A stretch of DNA of 64,000 nucleotides from Bacteroidales bacterium (GCA_021108035.1 JAIORQ010000072.1:24915-88914); one strand, 5' to 3'; counted from the first letter of the stretch, positions 45,505 through 55,289 are shown. Numbers and translations are program-made. The notes: generated by a model from the letters alone, not told the origin.

Positions 45505-47232
45505 ATGAAAAGGATATTACTAATAGTTTTAACACATATATTAATCATTACAAGTATTTTCAGCCAAGCATTACCTATTGGTATTGACGGCAAATTTGAA
45601 GACTGGACAAACTCTACAGCAAATTATACAGATACACAAAATGACGGCGGTGATTACGATATGTTATCCTTTTCAGTTTCTAATGACAGTGCATTCCTTT
45701 ATATAACTTTTGCTTTATCGGAAGAAATACAACTAAACTACGGCAATCAACTTTTCCTGCAAATAGATACAGATAACGATGCAGGAACCGGATATCCGGT
45801 AAACGGAATAGGTTCTGAATTAGGAATTGACTTCGAAGATAAAAAAGCATATTTTACTCCTGAATCTTCAACCATTATCGTTTATCAAAATGATATTATG
45901 TTAAGAGCATTGCCTACCGTAACTTCCGACACATTTGAAATTGCAATAGGAAGAGATGTATATCCGGATGGGATACATCCGTTGTTTACGGGAAATACAA
46001 TAAAACTTTGTTTTACTGATAATGATTCCGGCGGAGATGATATGCCGAACATTGGTACAACTTTTACTTATGTATTTGACGAGACTGATGTTGGAGAATA
46101 TAATTATATTGATTTTGAAAAGAATAATAATTCTGACATAAGATTAATGACTTATAATATACTTAATGACGGATTAACTGATCCTGATCGTGTTGATGCC
46201 TTTCAAAGAATTATTACTACAGTGAACCCTGATATTATAACCTTTAATGAATGTTGGAATACAGAATGGTGGGAAGCAAAAAACCTGTTGAATGAATGGC
46301 TGCCTCTTCCTGACAACGACACATGGGAATGTTGGAAAGTTGATGCAGGTAACATCACATGTTCGAAATATGATATTACCGGTAATTACACTGTTTTATC
46401 CGGCAGCAGAATAACAGCTTCGTTTATTGATCTTCCAAATTCATATTCCGGAGATATACTGATTATTAATTCTCATTTTGCATGTTGTGATAATAATGCT
46501 CAAAGGCAAGAAGAAGCGGATGCAATTATCTCTTTCTTAAAAGATGTTAAATCAACGGGTGGGGCGATCACTTTACCATACGGTACTCCGTTTGTTATAA
46601 GCGGTGATCTTAATTTAGTTGGTTACAGTCAGCAACTTACAACCTTGCTTACAGGTGACATTGTTGATAATGCAACTTTCGGAGAAGATCAAGCTCCGGA
46701 TTGGGATGATACTGATCTGAATGATATTATCTCTTTTCAAACCGATTTAAGAATGGCTTATACTTGGGAAAATAATTATTCGTCATATTGGCCGGGAAGA
46801 CTTGATTTTGCTATATGCTCCGATGTCGGCACTTCTGTCAGTAAAGCATTTACAATAAATACATCAGTTATGAGTTCTGAACGATTATTACAATATAATC
46901 TTTTACAAAGTGATACTTATACTGCTTCTGACCATTTCCCGAAAGTAACTGATTTTATAATTGAGGACGGAGTTCCTGTAAATTCAGCAAAAAGTAATAA
47001 CTACAGAATATTCCCTGTTCCGTCTGATAACGGATTTTATACTGTTGATAATTTGTCAAGTTTAAAAATAAAACAAATATCTGTAATCAGTATAACAGGG
47101 CAACTCTTATTTTCTGAAGAAAACACTCAAGATAACAGGTTTAAACTTGATCTTTCAAAATATAATAAAGGTGTTTATATAATAAGTTTAAAAACCGATG
47201 CAGGAGAGACTTCATTGAAAATTATAAGATAA
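45505..47232 (+). CDS. Secreted endonuclease/exonuclease/phosphatase-family protein with T9SS type A sorting domain
   Basis: A 575-residue secreted protein. Signal peptide 1-21 (ending IFSQ). Residues about 22-200 resemble a carbohydrate-binding or DOMON-like beta domain (IDGKFEDWTNSTANYTDTQ). The EEP catalytic fold follows at about 210-490: RLMTYNILNDGL, ITFNECWNTEWW with the catalytic Glu, FVISGDLNLVGYS and SDHFPKVTDF with the catalytic His. The C-terminal 80 residues are a T9SS type A sorting domain (RIFPVPSDNGFYTV, GVYIISLKTDAG). The substrate may be nucleic acid or phospholipid. It is probably released or surface bound. Confidence 0.88.
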   Translation: MKRILLIVLTHILIITSIFSQALPIGIDGKFEDWTNSTANYTDTQNDGGDYDMLSFSVSNDSAFLYITFALSEEIQLNYGNQLFLQIDTDNDAGTGYPVNGIGSELGIDFEDKKAYFTPESSTIIVYQNDIMLRALPTVTSDTFEIAIGRDVYPDGIHPLFTGNTIKLCFTDNDSGGDDMPNIGTTFTYVFDETDVGEYNYIDFEKNNNSDIRLMTYNILNDGLTDPDRVDAFQRIITTVNPDIITFNECWNTEWWEAKNLLNEWLPLPDNDTWECWKVDAGNITCSKYDITGNYTVLSGSRITASFIDLPNSYSGDILIINSHFACCDNNAQRQEEADAIISFLKDVKSTGGAITLPYGTPFVISGDLNLVGYSQQLTTLLTGDIVDNATFGEDQAPDWDDTDLNDIISFQTDLRMAYTWENNYSSYWPGRLDFAICSDVGTSVSKAFTINTSVMSSERLLQYNLLQSDTYTASDHFPKVTDFIIEDGVPVNSAKSNNYRIFPVPSDNGFYTVDNLSSLKIKQISVISITGQLLFSEENTQDNRFKLDLSKYNKGVYIISLKTDAGETSLKIIR

Positions 47233-47267
47233 CAAATCAAAATGTAAAGGTTATTTCGTAACAAGCC

Positions 47268-48815
47268 CTATGTTTTCAACTCATTACCTTCTTTATTGTA
47301 GAATCTGTACTCCAAAAAGTTATAAGTAACGACAGGGACAATCTTGACGAACCTCTTAAACTTCAGTAACCATTTGATTTGCTTTGATTTAATACCTTTC
47401 TTGAGATAACCTTCAATATACGGATGGACATGCATACTAATCTTTTTCGGATATTTATTAATCATATATTGCAAATGATTTTCAATTTCATCAATAAATA
47501 AAATACTTGGAGTAATTTCACCCGTACCCTCACAAGTAGGACAAGTTTCTTTAGTTTCAATATCGGTTGCAGGTCTTACTCTTTGTCTTGTTATTTGCAT
47601 TAAACCAATCTTACTTAAGGGAAGAATATTGTGTTTTGTACGATCTTCTTTCATAAGTTCTCTCATATATTGAAAGATCTTTTGTTTATTCTCGTAAGAA
47701 TGCATATCAATATAATCAATCACAATAATACCACCAATATCTCTCAACCTTAATTGTCTGGCAATTTCTTCAGCCGCCAACATATTTACTTCAACAGCAT
47801 TAGTTTCCTGATCTGAAGCTTTCTTTGATCTGTTCCCGCTGTTAACATCAATTACGGTTAATGCTTCGGTATTTTCAATAATTAAATATGCCCCGCTTTG
47901 TACAGTAACAGTTTTTCCGAATAATGCTTTAATTTGCTTACTTATACCGAAGTGATCAAAGATTGGTGTTCTTTTGTCATAAAATTTAACAATCTTTTCT
48001 TTATCAGGAACTATTTCGGATATATATTCTTTTATTTGAGAATAAACAACATCGTTATCAACATAAATACTACTGAAAGAGTTGTTTAATATATCTCTTA
48101 ATAATGCAGCCGGTTTATTAAGTTCTCCCATGGCAACATTCGGTGGATCCAATAAATGAAGTTTGCTGATTGCACCTTCCCATTTATTCACCAATTCGCG
48201 TAATTCTTCATCCAAAACAGCTACTCTCCTGTTTTTTGCAACTGTTCTTATAATAACACCGAAATTTTCCGGCTTTATACTTTGTATTAAACGTTTTAAC
48301 CGTTTCCTTTCTTCATCCGCAACAATTTTTTTTGAAATAGAAACAGTGTTTGAAAACGGGATTAATACCAAATTCCTGCCCGCAATTGAGATTTCTGCAC
48401 TTAATCTCGGTCCTTTAGTCGATATAGGTTCCTTTGCAATCTGAACAAGTATTGTTTGACCTCCTGTTAATACTTCGGAAATCTTACCGTGTTTATTAAT
48501 ATCAGATTGTAGTTTAAAATTCTGCAGTTTCGGCGATTGGCTTTTAGAGCTTAATGCAGAATTAATAAATTTCTGATGGGAATTGAATTGAGGGCCCAAA
48601 TCAAAATAATGAAGAAATGCATCTCGTTTATATCCTACATCAACAAAAGCAGCATTTAAACCGTTCATTACTTTTTTTACTTTGGCAAGATAAATATCAC
48701 CGACAGTAAATTTATTGTTACTTTTTTCTTTATGAAGTTCAACAAGATTTTTCTCGCTGGTATATGCTATTGATATATCTCTTTTAGAGACACTTATAAT
48801 TAATTCATTACTCAC
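47268..48815 (-). CDS. rng: Ribonuclease E/G family protein (RNase G)
   Basis: A 515-residue endoribonuclease of the RNase E/G family, cutting single-stranded RNA in 16S rRNA maturation and mRNA decay. An S1 domain sits at about 37-130 (VGDIYLAKVKKVMNGLNAAF, VDVGYKRDAFLHYFD). The catalytic region has AVEVNMLAAEEIARQLRLRD, ALTVIDVNSGNRSKK with the first metal Asp, and GGIIVIDYIDM with the second. The zinc-link motif is ETCPTCEGTGEI. No long C-terminal scaffold exists, so it is of RNase G size. Cytoplasmic. Confidence 0.93.
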   Translation of the reverse strand: MSNELIISVSKRDISIAYTSEKNLVELHKEKSNNKFTVGDIYLAKVKKVMNGLNAAFVDVGYKRDAFLHYFDLGPQFNSHQKFINSALSSKSQSPKLQNFKLQSDINKHGKISEVLTGGQTILVQIAKEPISTKGPRLSAEISIAGRNLVLIPFSNTVSISKKIVADEERKRLKRLIQSIKPENFGVIIRTVAKNRRVAVLDEELRELVNKWEGAISKLHLLDPPNVAMGELNKPAALLRDILNNSFSSIYVDNDVVYSQIKEYISEIVPDKEKIVKFYDKRTPIFDHFGISKQIKALFGKTVTVQSGAYLIIENTEALTVIDVNSGNRSKKASDQETNAVEVNMLAAEEIARQLRLRDIGGIIVIDYIDMHSYENKQKIFQYMRELMKEDRTKHNILPLSKIGLMQITRQRVRPATDIETKETCPTCEGTGEITPSILFIDEIENHLQYMINKYPKKISMHVHPYIEGYLKKGIKSKQIKWLLKFKRFVKIVPVVTYNFLEYRFYNKEGNELKT

Positions 48816-48845
48816 CTTATTCTTTCTCTTTGTTATTTTATTATA

Positions 48846-48877
48846 ATCAAAAAGAGCCGGTTCAGGCTCTTTTTGAT
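48846..48877 (-). terminator. Hairpin terminator after the small basic protein gene
   Basis: ATCAAAAAGAGCC at 48846-48858 pairs exactly with GGCTCTTTTTGAT at 48865-48877 around a six-base loop, a 13-bp stem. It lies between the 30-codon gene and rng on the minus strand. Confidence 0.85.
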
Positions 48878-48899
48878 ATATATTTCACAGACCAAAATA

Positions 48900-48992
48900 T
48901 TATTTCTTTTTCTTATGTCTGTTCTTTCTTAGACGTTTTTTACGCTTATGCGTTGACATCTTTGCTCTTTTTCTCTTCTTTCCGCTTGGCAT
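48900..48992 (-). CDS. 30-residue basic ribosome-associated protein (AURKAIP1/COX24 domain, bS22/mS38-like)
   Basis: The minus strand from 48992 reads a complete 30-residue protein that starts MPSGKKRKRAKM and ends RLRKNRHKKKK, with a TAA stop at 48900. More than half the residues are Lys or Arg. The KMSTHKRKKRLRKNR pattern matches the COX24/AURKAIP1 domain, whose relatives are the mitochondrial small-subunit protein mS38 and mycobacterial bS22. Short genes of this kind are common in Bacteroidota. It lies 34 bases after the HU gene on the same strand and ends before a strong terminator. A structural role in the small ribosomal subunit is inferred. Confidence 0.85.
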   Translation of the reverse strand: MPSGKKRKRAKMSTHKRKKRLRKNRHKKKK

Positions 48993-49026
48993 ACTTTAAT
49001 TTATTATATATTAACAACTTGCTTAA

Positions 49027-49314
49027 TTAAGCTTTTATATTTTCTTTAACCTTATTTACAAACGACTTAGCAGGTTTAAATGCCGGTATGAAATGCTCAG
49101 GTATAATAATTGTGGTGTTTTTGGAAATATTTCTTGCCGTTTTCTCTGCCCTTTTCTTCACAATAAAACTTCCGAAACCTCTAAGATAAACATTTTGATT
49201 ATTCTTTAAAGAATCTTTAATACTTCCCATAAAAGCTTCAACTGTTTTCTTTACAGCAACTTTTTCTATACCTGTTTGCTTTGATATTTCATTAACTATG
49301 TCTGCTTTTGTCAT
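49027..49314 (-). CDS. HU-family DNA-binding protein
   Basis: A 95-residue nucleoid protein that binds and bends DNA as a dimer. It starts MTKADIVNEISKQTGIEKVAV and contains the family signature VYLRGFGSFIVKKRAEKTARN, with the DNA-binding arm and then IIIPEHFIPAFKPAKSF. The length is typical for the short HU/IHF group. It shares a strand with the small basic protein gene downstream and probably forms a unit with it, ended by the hairpin at 48846-48877. Confidence 0.93.
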   Translation of the reverse strand: MTKADIVNEISKQTGIEKVAVKKTVEAFMGSIKDSLKNNQNVYLRGFGSFIVKKRAEKTARNISKNTTIIIPEHFIPAFKPAKSFVNKVKENIKA

Positions 49315-49363
49315 TATCAGTATATTTTAGTTATCAATTAATTAACATCATTTTTTGAGTATG

Positions 49364-49371
49364 CAAATATA
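49364..49371 (-). promoter_or_regulatory. Candidate -7 box for the HU gene
   Basis: CAAATATA reads TATATTTG on the minus strand, a full TAnnTTTG match, 50 bases before the HU ATG. No -33 partner is clear. Confidence 0.35.
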
Positions 49372-49506
49372 CATTTTTTCTTCTTATAAATAAAAATCTA
49401 AACCTTATTTTTTTTTATTTATTTTTGCGATGTTGGTATATCACATTGCTATTCTGGCTGTTACATCTGTATATAAATTCTTTTTTTATAATTGAAATAA
49501 TCATAT

Positions 49507-50193
49507 TTAATTAGAAATAAATTGATTGAGTTCAACATCAAACACCTTTGCCGGAAATTTTTTTATCAATCCTGTATCATGGGTTGCCATTAAGACAGAA
49601 GTTCCTTTTTCAGATACTTTATGTAACAAATTCATAATATTCTCTGAACTTTTATCATCTAAATTTCCTGTAGGTTCATCAGCTAATATCAAATGAGGCT
49701 TATTGATCAATGCTCTGGCAATACCGACGCTTTGCTGCTCTCCACCGGACAGTTCAAACGGCATTCGTGTTTCTTTTCCTTGAAGACCGACAGTTTCTAA
49801 AATGTTATAAATCTTGTTTTTTATACCTGATTTTGATCGTTCTCCGGATGCTTCAAGTACAAATCTCAAATTATCATATACATTTCTGTCAGTTAATAAT
49901 TTATAATCTTGAAAAACAATACCTAATTTCCTTCTCAAATACGGAATCTGATCTTGTTTTATTTTCTTGAGGTCATAGCCTGCTACTTCAGCACTTCCGA
50001 TTTTAAAAGTTTCATCAGCATACATTACTTTTAACAGACTTGATTTGCCGCTTCCTACTCTTCCGGTTAAATAAACAAATTCTCCTTGTTCCAAGGAAAA
50101 ATTTACACCTGATAAAACCTTATTTTCTTTTCTGTAAACAGTCAGGTCAGTAATTTTTATAAGTGTCTTATCCATTTTATCATTCATTTTCAA
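49507..50193 (-). CDS. ftsE: Cell-division ATP-binding protein FtsE
   Basis: The ATPase of the FtsEX complex, which at the division site drives peptidoglycan hydrolase activation. The 228-residue ABC domain has Walker A (GRVGSGKSSLLK), the Q-loop (IVFQDYKLL), the signature (LSGGEQQSVGIARAL), Walker B (LILADEPTGNLDD) and the switch His (MATHDTGL). Length and sequence fit FtsE rather than a general exporter. The ftsX gene is not next to it in this window. Other in-frame ATG codons lie three and six residues in; the first is used. It ends 192 bases before the HU gene on the same strand. Confidence 0.87.
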   Translation of the reverse strand: MKMNDKMDKTLIKITDLTVYRKENKVLSGVNFSLEQGEFVYLTGRVGSGKSSLLKVMYADETFKIGSAEVAGYDLKKIKQDQIPYLRRKLGIVFQDYKLLTDRNVYDNLRFVLEASGERSKSGIKNKIYNILETVGLQGKETRMPFELSGGEQQSVGIARALINKPHLILADEPTGNLDDKSSENIMNLLHKVSEKGTSVLMATHDTGLIKKFPAKVFDVELNQFISN

Positions 50194-50304
50194 AATCTCT
50201 TTTAAAGAAATAGAATATGTAAATTTAAAAAAAATCTCCGTTAAGAGAACTTTTTTTATATAAATTTAACTTATTTTTAAAACCTGTATAATTGTAATAA
50301 CCTA

Positions 50305-50411
50305 AAATCCGTAAGTCAAGGCTTCACTTTTTAATAATATGACATTTAAAAAAACACATAAGTGCAAGTGAAGCCTTGACTATCAGCTTTTAAATGATCT
50401 GTTGCGGATTT
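50305..50411. repeat. Inverted repeat in the ftsE to protease gap
   Basis: AGTCAAGGCTTCACTT at 50314-50329 is exactly complementary to AAGTGAAGCCTTGACT at 50366-50381, and AAATCCG at 50305-50311 to CGGATTT at 50405-50411. Both pairs are nested around an AT-rich centre, like the ends of a small mobile or MITE-like unit. It is the main structure in the 483-base gap between the ftsE start and the papain-like protease gene, apart from the leader at 50559. Confidence 0.6.
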
Positions 50412-50558
50412 AAGGAATAAGGAATACTCAAATTTAAAGTACATCTTTTTGAATTTTTATTTTGACGAAATGACATTTTTTTGCAACCAAATGCTTATTT
50501 TTGCGTATAATATATAAGAATACTAAGTATGAGTACACTCCGAAAAGTATTTTTTAGT

Positions 50559-50622
50559 CACTAAAACATCAACCTATCGGCAAACAGGTAACTTGATATA
50601 TTAGTGGTATCTTCTTTTTTTT
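50559..50622 (+). other. Candidate structured leader or attenuator before the protease gene
   Basis: Three short stems are nested: CACTAA (50559-50564) with TTAGTG (50601-50606), ATCAA (50568-50572) with TTGAT (50593-50597), and CCT (50573-50575) with AGG (50586-50588). A U-rich run follows at 50611-50622. A -7-like TATTTTTG lies at 50496-50503. The element would be in the 5' leader of the protease mRNA. It matches no riboswitch that I recognise. Confidence 0.35.
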
Positions 50623-50676
50623 AAATTCTCGAAGTGGACTCAAATATTATTTATTAAAGTTCTAAATTATTACATT

Positions 50677-53600
50677 ATGAAACACTTTTTATTTTTCTTA
50701 TTTTTGTTTTCAGTTACTATATTTAGCAGCTTCGGACAAGGTAAAGGATATATTAACCCTGCTGCAAATTATGCTGTATATTTAGGTTATAATTACGAAA
50801 TAAAAACTGATATCAATGGAGACCAAATTGGTATAGTTACTTTTCCTGACGGCACTCAAGCTGAAGAATGGGACTTTTATAAAGGAAAAGACGGAGAAGA
50901 ATTTTCATATCCGGTTATTAACGGATATGATATTGAAACAATAATTGAAAAACATGATACTTACACAAAAGAATACGCAGTTTGTGTAATTAGAGAAAAA
51001 GGAGAAAAAATAAGAATACATTTACTCGAATTCATGGAACAAAACGGTGATAAAATAATTAATGAAGTAAACCGTGGGGGAGTTGATTTCCGTGAAAATA
51101 TTAAAATTAATCCCAAATTAAAAACAAACAAAGATCTTCCGGCAGTGTTGGATTGGCGAGATAAAGACGGACATACATATATTCACGGAGTAGTTAATCA
51201 AGGAAGTTGCGGTTCATGTTACAGCTTTGGAGCTTGTGCTACAGCCGAAGGTGTATATAACAAAGCAATGAATACTTATGACGGTAATTGTGCAGACTTT
51301 TCTGAAAGCTATATTGCTTGGTGTCTTGGTAAATATGGTGCATATAGCAGCAGTTTTTCCGGTTGTTCCGGTGCAAACTACGATTATGACGAATTACTGG
51401 CATTAGTTGAAGTCGGCGTTTGTGATGAAACAGATTTTCCTTATACAGGAACTGACCCGGGCTCATGCCCGGAACCCGGTGCTCCCGGTTGGGACAAAAC
51501 TCAATTTCTTGACTGGCACAGAGCTGCCTGTTTGGATTCTACTGCAATAAAAACTGCACTTAACGATTATGGTATTGTTGATGCAGCAGTATATGTAACT
51601 ACTGATTTCCAAAATTATTCAGGAGATATTTTTTCTGATGCAAGTACTACTTGTCCGGGTTCACCTTGTTCTTACACTACAACTAATCATGCTATCTCAT
51701 TAGTAGGATGGGGATATGACAGTGGTGAACTGTATTGGATATTACGTAATTCATGGGGAACCGGCTGGGGAGAAGGCGGTTATATGAGAATTCAGTGGGA
51801 ATCTGCAAGAGTTGCTTGTTCTGTTGCTTATCTGGAATATTCAACTCCAAATCCTCCTTCAATTACAAATGTTACACCAAATTCAGGCATAATTTTTAAA
51901 GACGGAGGGAAAGATATTACAATTACCGGAACATACTTTGACGGAGCAACTTCTGTAACAGTAGGCGGAGTTGAAGCACATATAATTTCTAATACTTCTA
52001 CCCAAATTGATATTGAACTCGGTGGAGGAAATTATTCAGGGAATGATGTTATTGTAACAGTCGGGGGTAGTTCAGATACAGAATCAACAACTTTTACTTA
52101 CAGTACAAGAAATACAATACCGGTAGGTGGCGGAACAGACGGACACTCAATATTCCAATGGGGATTAGACGGTTTATTCGGTTGGTGGGGAACTGCAAAC
52201 TTTGATGCAACAAAAACAATAGAAGTTTATTCTGCAACCTATACCGAAGAAATTGTTCTGAACTCCACTTTATCACCCACAGCAGCTAATCCTTTGATTA
52301 TTCAAAATCATTCAGGAGATGTAGTAATTATTGATGCAACCGGAAATAACTACGGTTTAAATTTAAGCACGGTTGATTATGTTCAACTAACAGGTTTTTC
52401 TGTTCACAGTGCAACAAGTTCAAATATTTATTTGCAAGGTGATAATTGTGAAGTTTATTATAATAAGGTATATAACGGTGCAACTGCATCAGGTATTAAA
52501 CTTGAAACCGGAACAACTAATAATATCCGCAATAATTTAATTTATAATAATGAAAGATATGCTGTACATATTGTAAACTCCAACTCAAATAATATTGAAA
52601 ATAATACAACTTATACTAACGGAGGAACATCAACTCCTGCACAGGATGTAACATTATTCAGTGATGATTTTGAAACAGACCTGTCGCAATGGACACCTGA
52701 GAATTGGGGATTATGGAGTGGAGGTGCTCACAGTGGGACATTAGCTATGGGAATTTCTAATGAAAGTTCAACAACTACTACAAGTAATGCTTTTAATGTA
52801 TCAGGATATACAAACATAGAAGTTTCTGTATGGATAAGTACTTTTAACTCATTAGAGGCTAATGATAATTTAGTCGGACAATACAGTTTTGACGGAGGCT
52901 CTTGGACTACTTTTGTAAGTTTAAGCGGGAATAATAATCCCTATGCTGAATATACAGCGGGACCGATTGCAAATTCCGGTGGTACATCATATTCTACTAT
53001 GCAAATAAGATTTACAGCTGATTGTGGTAATAGTGAATATTGGATGGTTGATGACTTATTAGTTATTGGAGATGAAGCTGTTGCAGCAGGAAACATAGGT
53101 AGTGAGATGTATGTAGAGTCAGGAACCGGAACAACTGTAGAAAATAATATTTTCTATGTTAAAAACGGTTCTGATTATTATGCTGTTCAGACCGAAAATG
53201 GTGTAACAATAAGCTCTGATTACAATACTTACTATCCGAACGGAAATGCTAACTTATTTAATTACAACGGAACAATTGACAATACAGGTCCGATAAGTGC
53301 AAATGATATAACATCTGATCCTGACTTTGTAACTGCCGGAACAGATTTTCATATTTTCTCTACAAACGATTCATATCACAACGGCGAATGGCCTCCTTTA
53401 ACTGCTTCAAGCGGAACATGGACAACAGACGGAAGTGATTCTCCCGCAATTGACGCAGGTAACGGAGATACTTATTCTAATGAACCCGCTAATAACGGCG
53501 GCATTATTAATCAAGGAGCATACGGAAATACAGTTCAAGCTTCAAAATCAGGAGGCGGAAGTGCAATTTCATGGGACGGTTCTGCCAACAGCAATTGGCA

Positions 53601-55224
53601 AACAACAACAAATTGGGTTTTGGGTGTTGTACCTTCATCATCTGACGATGTAACAATTCCAAACGGCAGTCCTAATTATCCCGTAATTAATAACGGAATC
53701 GGAACAGTAGCAGTTTGTAATAATTTAACAATTGAAAATGCAGCAAGCCTGACAATCGACCCTGACGGTTATATGACGATTTCAGGCTCAATCACAAACA
53801 GCGGAAACGAAACAAATCTTATAATCAACTCTGATGATACCGGTACCGGTTCATTAATACACAATACATCAGGCGGTGCAGATGCAACGGTTCAACTTTA
53901 TTTTGAAGCATCTCCGACTCAATGGCATATGCTGTCTTCTCCTATAAATAATGCATCATTATCAGTATTCCCGACTACCAATAATTTGTATTTTTACGAT
54001 GAAAGTACAGATGACTTCTGGTTAGGAAATACTTATGGCAGCGGAAGCGTTTCAGGTTGGACGGCTCCTGTCGGAAATCTTGATAATACTCTTGGGTATC
54101 TGTATTATTATTTTCAAACTACATTAAATTTCACAGGTCAACTGAATGATAATACAACATCAAACGCTATAAATATTAGTTATACAAATTATCTGGGAAC
54201 AGGTAATGCTGATGAGTTGACTTATGATTACTTAAATATGGACGGATGGAACTTTATAGGAAATCCATATACATCGGCCATTGACTGGACTGTTGTTGAT
54301 GCAGGTGCAGCTAATTTATATGATGCCGTCTATTTCTATGACGGTACAAATTACAAAAGTTGGGTAAGCGGAAACGATTCCTGGGATGGTGCTTCAACAA
54401 ACGGAGGCACTGAGTTCATTCCGGCTATGCAAGGATTCTTTGTAAAAGGAAACATTGCATTGGGAGCAGGAGGAACTTTAAATATCCCGGCAAGTGCAAG
54501 AGTTCATAATAATCAAGCATTTTGGAAAAACGATAATAGGGAAACACCACAAGACTTCTTAAGAATGGCTGTTGAAACTGACGGATATTCAGATGAAGCA
54601 ATTGTAAGATTTTTAATTCCGGCAACTTTTGAAATGGATAATAAGATGGATGCTTACAAACGATTTTCGATGAATGACGCTGTTCCTCAAATATATACAA
54701 ATGCTTTAGGTGGAACAGAATATTCGATTAACTCAATTCCGTATTTTGATAAAACTTTAAGCATACCTGTTAAATTTTTAAACACAGGAAAAAAATTTAC
54801 ATTAAAATTTACAGAATTTAATTTCTATGATATTAAAGTTTACTTAAAAGATAATTATCTCAACGAAACAATTGAGATCGGTTTAAATGATTCATTTAAA
54901 TTAACTGATGATGAAAACATTGATATTAATAGATTTGAACTTGTTTTTGAAACAACAACAACTTCTGTTCCTCAAGCTTTCAATACATCGGTTGTATTAT
55001 TCCCTAATCCCTGTAAGGGAACTTTCTATTTAACTGTAGGAAATAAAGCATCTGACTTCAATGTTGAAATTACAAATATTACAGGACAAATTGTTTACAA
55101 AAAAATATTTGAAAATAATACCACTAAAGAGATTAATATAAAATCTCAATCAAGAGGTGTGTATTTTGTTAAGATCAAATTCAATGACAATTCTGTTGTA
55201 AATAAAAAAATCATTGTTGAATAA
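50677..55224 (+). CDS. Giant secreted papain-like (C1) protease with TIG, beta-helix and T9SS type A domains
   Basis: A 1515-residue secreted cysteine protease. Signal peptide 1-20 and a propeptide-like region come before the papain domain (about 155-385): VNQGSCGSCYSFGAC with catalytic Cys181 (Tyr instead of the usual Trp next), His338 in NHAISLVGWG and Asn358 in LRNSWGTGWGEGG. Then an IPT/TIG domain (about 393-475), a right-handed beta-helix (from about 500) interrupted by a jelly-roll-like insert (about 655-805, DDFETDLSQWTPENW), a module starting WDGSANSNWQTTTNW (about 963), and a type A sorting domain (from about 1437, VVLFPNPCKGTFYLTVG). The C-terminal two-thirds matches the S8 protease encoded next. 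Confidence 0.92.
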   Translation: MKHFLFFLFLFSVTIFSSFGQGKGYINPAANYAVYLGYNYEIKTDINGDQIGIVTFPDGTQAEEWDFYKGKDGEEFSYPVINGYDIETIIEKHDTYTKEYAVCVIREKGEKIRIHLLEFMEQNGDKIINEVNRGGVDFRENIKINPKLKTNKDLPAVLDWRDKDGHTYIHGVVNQGSCGSCYSFGACATAEGVYNKAMNTYDGNCADFSESYIAWCLGKYGAYSSSFSGCSGANYDYDELLALVEVGVCDETDFPYTGTDPGSCPEPGAPGWDKTQFLDWHRAACLDSTAIKTALNDYGIVDAAVYVTTDFQNYSGDIFSDASTTCPGSPCSYTTTNHAISLVGWGYDSGELYWILRNSWGTGWGEGGYMRIQWESARVACSVAYLEYSTPNPPSITNVTPNSGIIFKDGGKDITITGTYFDGATSVTVGGVEAHIISNTSTQIDIELGGGNYSGNDVIVTVGGSSDTESTTFTYSTRNTIPVGGGTDGHSIFQWGLDGLFGWWGTANFDATKTIEVYSATYTEEIVLNSTLSPTAANPLIIQNHSGDVVIIDATGNNYGLNLSTVDYVQLTGFSVHSATSSNIYLQGDNCEVYYNKVYNGATASGIKLETGTTNNIRNNLIYNNERYAVHIVNSNSNNIENNTTYTNGGTSTPAQDVTLFSDDFETDLSQWTPENWGLWSGGAHSGTLAMGISNESSTTTTSNAFNVSGYTNIEVSVWISTFNSLEANDNLVGQYSFDGGSWTTFVSLSGNNNPYAEYTAGPIANSGGTSYSTMQIRFTADCGNSEYWMVDDLLVIGDEAVAAGNIGSEMYVESGTGTTVENNIFYVKNGSDYYAVQTENGVTISSDYNTYYPNGNANLFNYNGTIDNTGPISANDITSDPDFVTAGTDFHIFSTNDSYHNGEWPPLTASSGTWTTDGSDSPAIDAGNGDTYSNEPANNGGIINQGAYGNTVQASKSGGGSAISWDGSANSNWQTTTNWVLGVVPSSSDDVTIPNGSPNYPVINNGIGTVAVCNNLTIENAASLTIDPDGYMTISGSITNSGNETNLIINSDDTGTGSLIHNTSGGADATVQLYFEASPTQWHMLSSPINNASLSVFPTTNNLYFYDESTDDFWLGNTYGSGSVSGWTAPVGNLDNTLGYLYYYFQTTLNFTGQLNDNTTSNAINISYTNYLGTGNADELTYDYLNMDGWNFIGNPYTSAIDWTVVDAGAANLYDAVYFYDGTNYKSWVSGNDSWDGASTNGGTEFIPAMQGFFVKGNIALGAGGTLNIPASARVHNNQAFWKNDNRETPQDFLRMAVETDGYSDEAIVRFLIPATFEMDNKMDAYKRFSMNDAVPQIYTNALGGTEYSINSIPYFDKTLSIPVKFLNTGKKFTLKFTEFNFYDIKVYLKDNYLNETIEIGLNDSFKLTDDENIDINRFELVFETTTTSVPQAFNTSVVLFPNPCKGTFYLTVGNKASDFNVEITNITGQIVYKKIFENNTTKEINIKSQSRGVYFVKIKFNDNSVVNKKIIVE

Positions 55225-55238
55225 ATTGAGGAATTAAT

Positions 55239-55265
55239 AACTCCGTTGATTCGGAGTTCTTTTTT
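55239..55265 (+). terminator. Hairpin terminator after the papain-like protease gene
   Basis: AACTCCG at 55239-55245 pairs with CGGAGTT at 55252-55258 around a six-base loop, followed by CTTTTT. It lies 15 bases after the stop codon. Confidence 0.75.
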
Positions 55266-55289
55266 ATTAAATAAAAATACAAAACTTCT

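Noticed and set aside
49420..49440. TATTTTTG as a plus-strand promoter
   Set aside because: The next plus-strand gene is more than 1.2 kb away, so this is probably a chance match in AT-rich DNA.
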